The translations under genes were made by a program, and so were the position numbers. Below are positions 4,955 to 8,723 of a stretch of 8,723 nucleotides of DNA, piece by piece. How positions within the stretch are numbered: the stretch's first letter is position 1; every line of letters starts with the position of its first letter. The notes under the pieces are model-generated. The model saw nothing but the letters and a program-made list of their open reading frames with translations, was not told the DNA's origin and made no database searches. The stretch lies in NCBI GenBank assembly GCA_017618495.1, contig JAFZUD010000090.1, positions 1 to 8,723 on the forward strand, written 5' to 3'. Source of the stretch: Bacilli bacterium. GTDB lineage: Bacteria > Bacillota_I > Bacilli_A > RFN20 > CAG-826.

Positions 4955-6262
4955 CTATAGTTTGGCGAGAAGTTTGGCTCTTCTGACATAGTCAGTGACC
5001 TGAATCTTCGAGGTGCAGCTATAAGTGCAAAGTCCGCATTCGATGCATTTGAGAGGCTCTAAGAGCTTGATCGTGTCTTTGTCCATGGCTTTGACCGCGT
5101 TCATGATCTGGACTGGGCGAAGGTGGACTGGGCAAGAAAGGACGCAAGAGCCGCATCTGATGCAGTTCTCTTCCTTCGATTCATCATGGTCGAGGACGAT
5201 GATCGAGGTGACGGTCTTCGTGCAGATGCAATCATCCGATGGGATCGAAGCGCCCATCATCGGGCCGCCGAGGATGAAGACCTTTTTCCTCTCTGGGTGG
5301 ACATATCCACCGCATTTCTCGAGGATGTACTTCATTGGGGTACCGACTCTGATCGAGAAGTTGGATGGGCATTTGATCGCATCGCCGGTGACGGAGACGA
5401 AACGCTCAATGACCGGTTTGTTGTATTTGACGTTCTGAAGGAGGCCGACGACGGTGCTGACGTTGAAATCGACGATGCCGTATTCGCTTGGGAGATGGCC
5501 TGAGGCCACTTCGATTCCCGTCGCGCTTTTGATCATGGCGATTTCCCAGCCCTGGGGGTAGAAGTTGCCAACTGGGCAGACCTTGATGCCGGAGTCTGGC
5601 ATTGCGCGTAAGAACTCATCGTAGATGGCGATGATGTCTTTGTATTTGCTCTTGATGCAAAGTCTCGCGTCTTTCGTGCCAAAAGCCTGCTGAAGGAGCT
5701 TGATGCCTTCGATGACCTCTTCTGGCTTCTCAAGCATCATGCGCTTATCGGCGGTGATGTATGGCTCGCATTCGACGCCATTGATGAGGATGGTTTTGAT
5801 CTCGCGTCCTTTGGTGTCGAATTTGATGTAGGTTGGGAAGGAGGATCCGCCTAAGCCGACTGAAGCGCATTCCTTGGCGATTTGCATGAAGTCTTCTCTC
5901 GTGAGCTTAGCAATTTCCTCAGGAGTCCTCTCATGGACCACTGTCTCATCTTCTTCCTCTTTGAAGTCGTTTTTGATGTGGATGAAGTTCACCATCTTGC
6001 CAGAACGGTGAAGGTGTTTCTCGAAACCGAGGAAGGTGCCGCTGACGGTCGAATGGATCGGTTGGTCGAAGAATGGGCCGTGTCTCATGCCGATGACTTG
6101 GTACATCTTGACATGGTCCCCTTCTTTGATCGTTAGGTCCGCTTTCGCGCATCTTGCGTTCTCGAGGGCAATAAAAATATCTTCTGGCTCCCCGATATCC
6201 ACGGTCGGAAGGATCTCTAGAAGATTTCTTGTGTTCTCAATGTGTGTTGTCTTCGCAATCAT
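4955..6262 (-). CDS. rnfC: Rnf complex electron-transfer subunit RnfC
   Basis: A 435-residue soluble subunit that exchanges electrons with NAD(H). Domain order: N-terminal barrel-sandwich region (about 25-98, with TIKEGDHVKMYQVIG and HSTVSGTFLGF), a complex I 51-kDa-like FMN/NADH domain (about 125-270, with GLGGSSFPTYIKF at 136-148 and NGVECEPYITAD at 161-172), an SLBB-like segment (about 285-340, with GGPMMG at 332-337), then two 4Fe-4S motifs, CIRCGSCVLSCP (367-378) and CIECGLCTYSCT (406-417). Pro after the last Cys of the second motif is Thr, a common variant. The first 45 residues lack the usual QHIG-type segment and are divergent. It is the first gene of the operon. The ATG has GGAG 6 bases upstream and no competing start. 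Confidence 0.95.
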   Translation of the reverse strand: MIAKTTHIENTRNLLEILPTVDIGEPEDIFIALENARCAKADLTIKEGDHVKMYQVIGMRHGPFFDQPIHSTVSGTFLGFEKHLHRSGKMVNFIHIKNDFKEEEDETVVHERTPEEIAKLTREDFMQIAKECASVGLGGSSFPTYIKFDTKGREIKTILINGVECEPYITADKRMMLEKPEEVIEGIKLLQQAFGTKDARLCIKSKYKDIIAIYDEFLRAMPDSGIKVCPVGNFYPQGWEIAMIKSATGIEVASGHLPSEYGIVDFNVSTVVGLLQNVKYNKPVIERFVSVTGDAIKCPSNFSIRVGTPMKYILEKCGGYVHPERKKVFILGGPMMGASIPSDDCICTKTVTSIIVLDHDESKEENCIRCGSCVLSCPVHLRPVQIMNAVKAMDKDTIKLLEPLKCIECGLCTYSCTSKIQVTDYVRRAKLLAKL

Positions 6263-6268
6263 TTTTGT

Positions 6269-6284
6269 CTCCAGCTTATGCTGG
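6269..6284 (-). promoter_or_regulatory. rnfC ribosome binding site overlapped by a small hairpin
   Basis: The minus-strand leader has CCAGC-ATAA-GCTGG (6284-6271), a 5-bp GC-rich stem with a 4-base loop. The final GG of the stem is also the start of the GGAG Shine-Dalgarno (6272-6269), which stands 6 bases before the rnfC ATG. If the stem forms, half of the Shine-Dalgarno is paired. The hairpin and the site are seen directly; a role in translation control is inferred. Confidence 0.5.
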
Positions 6285-6304
6285 TCCGAATTTTGTACCC
6301 TAGT

Positions 6305-6332
6305 ATTTTATCCTATCGGTAAAAAAGTAAAA
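6305..6332 (-). promoter_or_regulatory. Candidate promoter for the rnf operon
   Basis: Minus strand: TTTTAC (6332-6327), a 16-base spacer, then TAAAAT (6310-6305), about 40 bases before the rnfC start. The -10 is good for sigma-A; the -35 is poor. The surrounding 6305-6350 stretch is very AT-rich compared with the genes. A second TATAAA occurs at 6343-6338 without a convincing -35. A promoter is expected here because a terminator lies just upstream. Confidence 0.35.
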
Positions 6333-6398
6333 CCCTTTTATATCAATAAAAGAATAACGGTTTGCTTCTTTCCAAATATCTAATTTTTACTTAGGGAG

Positions 6399-6430
6399 AA
6401 AAAAGCCCCCTGCTTCTAAGGCAAAGGGCT
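6399..6430 (-). terminator. Intrinsic terminator of the helicase gene
   Basis: Minus strand: AGCCCTTTGC (6430-6421), a 7-base loop CTTAGAA, then GCAGGGGGCT (6413-6404). All ten positions can pair if two U-G wobbles are counted, and T(5) follows (6403-6399). On the plus strand the two wobbles become A-C mismatches and no T-run follows, so the terminator works for minus-strand transcription. It lies about 65 bases after the helicase stop and separates that gene from the rnf operon. Confidence 0.85.
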
Positions 6431-6469
6431 ATTTCTAGGACAAAAGTTGTTTCAGAATTGGGTTTGTAC

Positions 6470-6486
6470 GTTCTTCCTTTAAGAAC
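6470..6486. repeat. Short inverted repeat just after the helicase stop
   Basis: GTTCTT and AAGAAC flank a 5-base spacer, a perfect 6-bp dyad 7 bases beyond the helicase stop codon. There is no adjacent T-run, so it is not a complete terminator by itself. It may stabilise the 3' end of the mRNA or be chance. Confidence 0.3.
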
Positions 6487-6493
6487 TCTATCC

Positions 6494-8723
6494 CTATCCC
6501 TTCTCTTTGTGGTTACACCTCGGGAAATTATGACATCCATAGAATGGACCGTATTTGCCTTTTCTTAGAATCATGAAATCCCCACATGAAGGACACCTCT
6601 TATTTCTTAAAACGGCTTTAGCGTCATCGATTGTGTAGTCGCAATAAGGATAGTTCGAACAACCATAAAACTCTTTGCCGTTCGACTCATTTATTCTCAA
6701 GACCAAACGCCCTTTCTTGCAGCGAGGGCATGAAATATCGGTCCTCTTCTCCTCTTCCGCGTGTCCGTCATTCAAAACGGCGCATTGATCTTTAATCTCC
6801 TCAAGGAAAATCGAAGGGTAGTACTGATTTGCGATGATGTACGTATAGCTCCTGGTTCTCGTTAAGGCAACGTACCACAGACGTCTTTCCTCCGCGTAAT
6901 CGTATTCGCTCTTGTGACTCAAGACCAAATCAAGAAGCTCATCATCTTCCATCTTGTTTGGGAAACCGATTCTGTCGTCATTCGCGTTAAGAAGAATGAC
7001 GTAATCCTCTTCGAGGCCTTTGGATCCGTGAACTGTGCTGTAGGTTAAGTTGATATCAGGGAAGAAAGAGCACTTCAAAACCGTCTTGGTCTCGCTTGAA
7101 GCTTTGTAGTCAACGCGAATGCGGTTGTCTAACATGATGTCCTCTAGATCTCTGTTGTTTCTTCCTAAAACAAGCACGTTCGCCTTTCTCTCTCTCCTAG
7201 AGATATCGCTAAGTACATCAAGGAAAGGCTCATACTTCTTTCTCCCTGTGTAATACATAATTTGGACGGGATTTGCTAAGTGTTTTGCGGAATTAATCTT
7301 CTTATCGTATTGTTCCGGATTCTTTTTTATGAACGGTCCAGCGATGTCTTGAAGTTCCTGTGAATTTCTATGGGTGGTCGTTATCATCGTGATAGCCGAA
7401 TCGCCAAAGTATTTTTCGAATTCCAAGAAGATACTTAGATCGCATCCTGAAAACCTGTAGATGGCTTGCCAGTCGTCTCCGACTGCGAATAGTCGCGAAT
7501 CGCCTTGCAAGATCAACCTCTTTAAGAACTTCATCCTGCTAACGGAAATATCCTGGAATTCGTCGACGATGATGTATTTATACTTGTAACCTTTGCAGTT
7601 ATTGAGCTCTTCAGTTGATTGAAGGATCATATCATCGAAGTCGATTTTTCCTTCTTTTGCCAAATAAGCGATGTAGTAGTCGTAAATATCTTTGACGATA
7701 TCAAGGAAAAGGGACGCTCTATGCTTCTCATAAGCGTTTTTGAATGGAGAACTCTTCAGTTTTTCAAATCCGCTATTATCCCTGTATGAGGCTTTATATA
7801 AGCTCAGGAACGATCTGACTAAGTTAATAAAAGATTTGAAAGAGTATGTCTCGTAGACGGAATTAAGGGCATTGAGGATTTCTTCGTCTGGAAGCGGGTG
7901 AAACTCCACTCCCCTTTCTTTCAATTGCGATTCAAGCTTTTCAAAGATGGTGCCATCTTCAAACTCGTACGAATATGTTTCTATGCAGTCGGTCTGAAAT
8001 ACCTTGTGGATGCCTCTTTTCCAAATCATGGAATTCACATATTGAATAGCTTCTTCCCCACCATACTGCGAGGCCTTGCCATCCTTATCAACTCCGTAGT
8101 GTTCATGGTAAATTGGATAATCCTTTAATTTGAAATCTGGCATGTATTGCCTTTTGTCCATTGTAGAAACGTCTTTTTCATAAGGTGCTTCATATGTGTA
8201 TTTGATGCCGTTTATGAAATACCAGTTTGCAATAGCCATCTCTTCGAATGACTTAACGAGTTCCTTTTTGAGTGTCTCTTTAGAGGCAACATTATTAGAC
8301 AGAGTGAGCAATTGATCTTTAAGAGTTGTGAAATCTAGGCTCTTTAGGTCTTCAAAAAGATCGCCTTCGTTCTCGTATTCTTTGTCATGCTTCATCGTGG
8401 AAAGATACAAGCCGTAGTACATAAGGATGGTTTGAAGCATATGCGGCCTGTTTTTCATCTCTTCCCTGAAATAGGCTTCTATGATGGCTTTGTATTGATC
8501 CTCCACCATGAAGGTGTGGTTACGTGCGTCTTTTAAGATATCGAGACCGATTTTATGGAATGTCCCTACTGTTAGCCTCTGGTCTATGGCTGACACTTTT
8601 TCCTGGAGATCGTCAGCAGATTTTTTTGAATAAGAAAGAAGGAGGATATAATTAGGGTTCACACCTCCTATCTTCAAGAGATATTCGAACTTGCCACATA
8701 AGGTAAGAGTATTTCCTCTTCCG
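6494..8723 (-). CDS. Superfamily 1 DNA helicase (UvrD/helicase IV-like) with inserted nuclease-like domain and two C4 zinc ribbons, N-terminus outside window
   Basis: The frame is open to the window edge, so the gene is partial at its 5' end; 742 codons are visible. Residues below count from the TTG at 8677-8675. An ATP-dependent DNA translocase is shown by VGTFHKIGLDIL (37-48, motif Ib type), IIVDEFQDIS (369-378, Walker B), GDDWQAIYRFSG (400-411, motif III), THRNSQEL (435-442, motif IV), TVHGSKGLE (548-556, motif V) and YVALTRTRS (602-610, motif VI). Upstream of the TTG, GRGNT stands where GxGKT is expected, Asn replacing the Walker A Lys. An insertion at about 152-262 holds YMPDF (Asp181), IYHEHYG (Glu192) and IWKRGIHK (Lys220), resembling a PD-(D/E)XK/Vsr-like nuclease fold. 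The C-terminus has two topoisomerase-type C4 fingers (Cys650/653/673/679 and 695/698/715/721). A DNA repair, recombination or defence role is plausible. It is unlinked to rnf by its own terminator and is visibly more AT-rich. Confidence 0.92.
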   Translation of the reverse strand, partial: GRGNTLTLCGKFEYLLKIGGVNPNYILLLSYSKKSADDLQEKVSAIDQRLTVGTFHKIGLDILKDARNHTFMVEDQYKAIIEAYFREEMKNRPHMLQTILMYYGLYLSTMKHDKEYENEGDLFEDLKSLDFTTLKDQLLTLSNNVASKETLKKELVKSFEEMAIANWYFINGIKYTYEAPYEKDVSTMDKRQYMPDFKLKDYPIYHEHYGVDKDGKASQYGGEEAIQYVNSMIWKRGIHKVFQTDCIETYSYEFEDGTIFEKLESQLKERGVEFHPLPDEEILNALNSVYETYSFKSFINLVRSFLSLYKASYRDNSGFEKLKSSPFKNAYEKHRASLFLDIVKDIYDYYIAYLAKEGKIDFDDMILQSTEELNNCKGYKYKYIIVDEFQDISVSRMKFLKRLILQGDSRLFAVGDDWQAIYRFSGCDLSIFLEFEKYFGDSAITMITTTHRNSQELQDIAGPFIKKNPEQYDKKINSAKHLANPVQIMYYTGRKKYEPFLDVLSDISRRERKANVLVLGRNNRDLEDIMLDNRIRVDYKASSETKTVLKCSFFPDINLTYSTVHGSKGLEEDYVILLNANDDRIGFPNKMEDDELLDLVLSHKSEYDYAEERRLWYVALTRTRSYTYIIANQYYPSIFLEEIKDQCAVLNDGHAEEEKRTDISCPRCKKGRLVLRINESNGKEFYGCSNYPYCDYTIDDAKAVLRNKRCPSCGDFMILRKGKYGPFYGCHNFPRCNHKEKG

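Larger units (their letters stand above)
396..6262 (-). other. Rnf operon: rnfC-D-G-E-A-small TM/Cys protein-rnfB(short)-apbE
   Basis: Eight genes lie head to tail with almost no space: rnfC-rnfD 10-base gap, rnfD-rnfG ATGA overlap, rnfG-rnfE 2-base gap, rnfE-rnfA TAATG one-base overlap, rnfA-small ORF 3 bases, small ORF-rnfB 9 bases, rnfB-apbE 4 bases. No terminator or promoter-sized gap occurs inside, so a single transcript is inferred. It would start in the leader upstream of 6262 and end near 320. The products form the Rnf ferredoxin/NAD oxidoreductase ion pump plus at least one maturation enzyme. The order C-D-G-E-A-B is the one common in clostridia. Confidence 0.88.

Noticed and set aside
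4481..5503. Long plus-strand open frames opposite rnfD and rnfC (4481-4903, 5025-5438, 5123-5503)
   Set aside because: They are mirror images of well-recognised minus-strand genes, have no family motifs, and arise from codon bias.
8675..8677. TTG at 8677 as the helicase start
   Set aside because: The frame continues upstream to the window edge and encodes sequence resembling helicase motif I, so the true start is outside the window.
1..8723. tRNA, rRNA, CRISPR array, insertion sequence or riboswitch
   Set aside because: No cloverleaf, spaced direct repeats, transposase frame, terminal inverted repeats or recognisable riboswitch core was found by reading both strands.

Overview
The window comes from a bacterium using the standard code: TGA ends rnfD and Trp is TGG. 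It is probably an uncultured member of the Bacillota. Pointers are Shine-Dalgarno sites of the GGAGG type, the order rnfC-D-G-E-A-B (the usual clostridial order) and an ApbE lipoprotein. The exact lineage cannot be fixed from sequence reading alone. All supported genes lie on the minus strand, so transcription runs from high to low coordinates.

Layout from high to low coordinates. (1) 8723-6494: a superfamily 1 (UvrD/helicase IV-like) DNA helicase, cut by the window edge at its N-terminus. It carries an inserted nuclease-like domain and two C-terminal C4 zinc ribbons, and is followed by a strong intrinsic terminator at 6399-6430. (2) 6398-6263: leader of the next operon, with a weak candidate promoter and a small hairpin that overlaps the Shine-Dalgarno of rnfC. 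(3) 6262-396: a tightly packed Rnf operon, rnfC, rnfD, rnfG, rnfE, rnfA, a 68-residue TM-plus-four-Cys protein, a very short rnfB, and apbE. Junctions range from a 4-base overlap to a 10-base gap. (4) 395-269: a short intergenic stretch with an AT-rich inverted repeat that may end the operon. (5) 268-1: the N-terminal 89 residues of an unrecognised single-TM protein that runs off the window.

Rnf is a membrane complex that couples electron transfer between ferredoxin and NAD to Na+ or H+ translocation. RnfC carries the NAD/FMN site and two 4Fe-4S clusters. RnfA and RnfE are paired membrane subunits with one conserved Cys pair each. RnfD and RnfG usually carry FMN covalently attached by ApbE, and RnfB usually receives electrons from ferredoxin.

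The operon departs from the textbook form in three ways. RnfB is only 108 residues and lacks every ferredoxin-type cluster domain. The flavinylation motif of RnfD is degenerate (EVAVSPT in place of DxxSGAT), while that of RnfG is intact (DVKCGAT). A small TM protein with four cysteines, resembling the NqrM maturation factor of Na+-NQR or a miniature RnfB, sits between rnfA and rnfB. Together these suggest a reduced or rewired Rnf, which is the most interesting content of the window.
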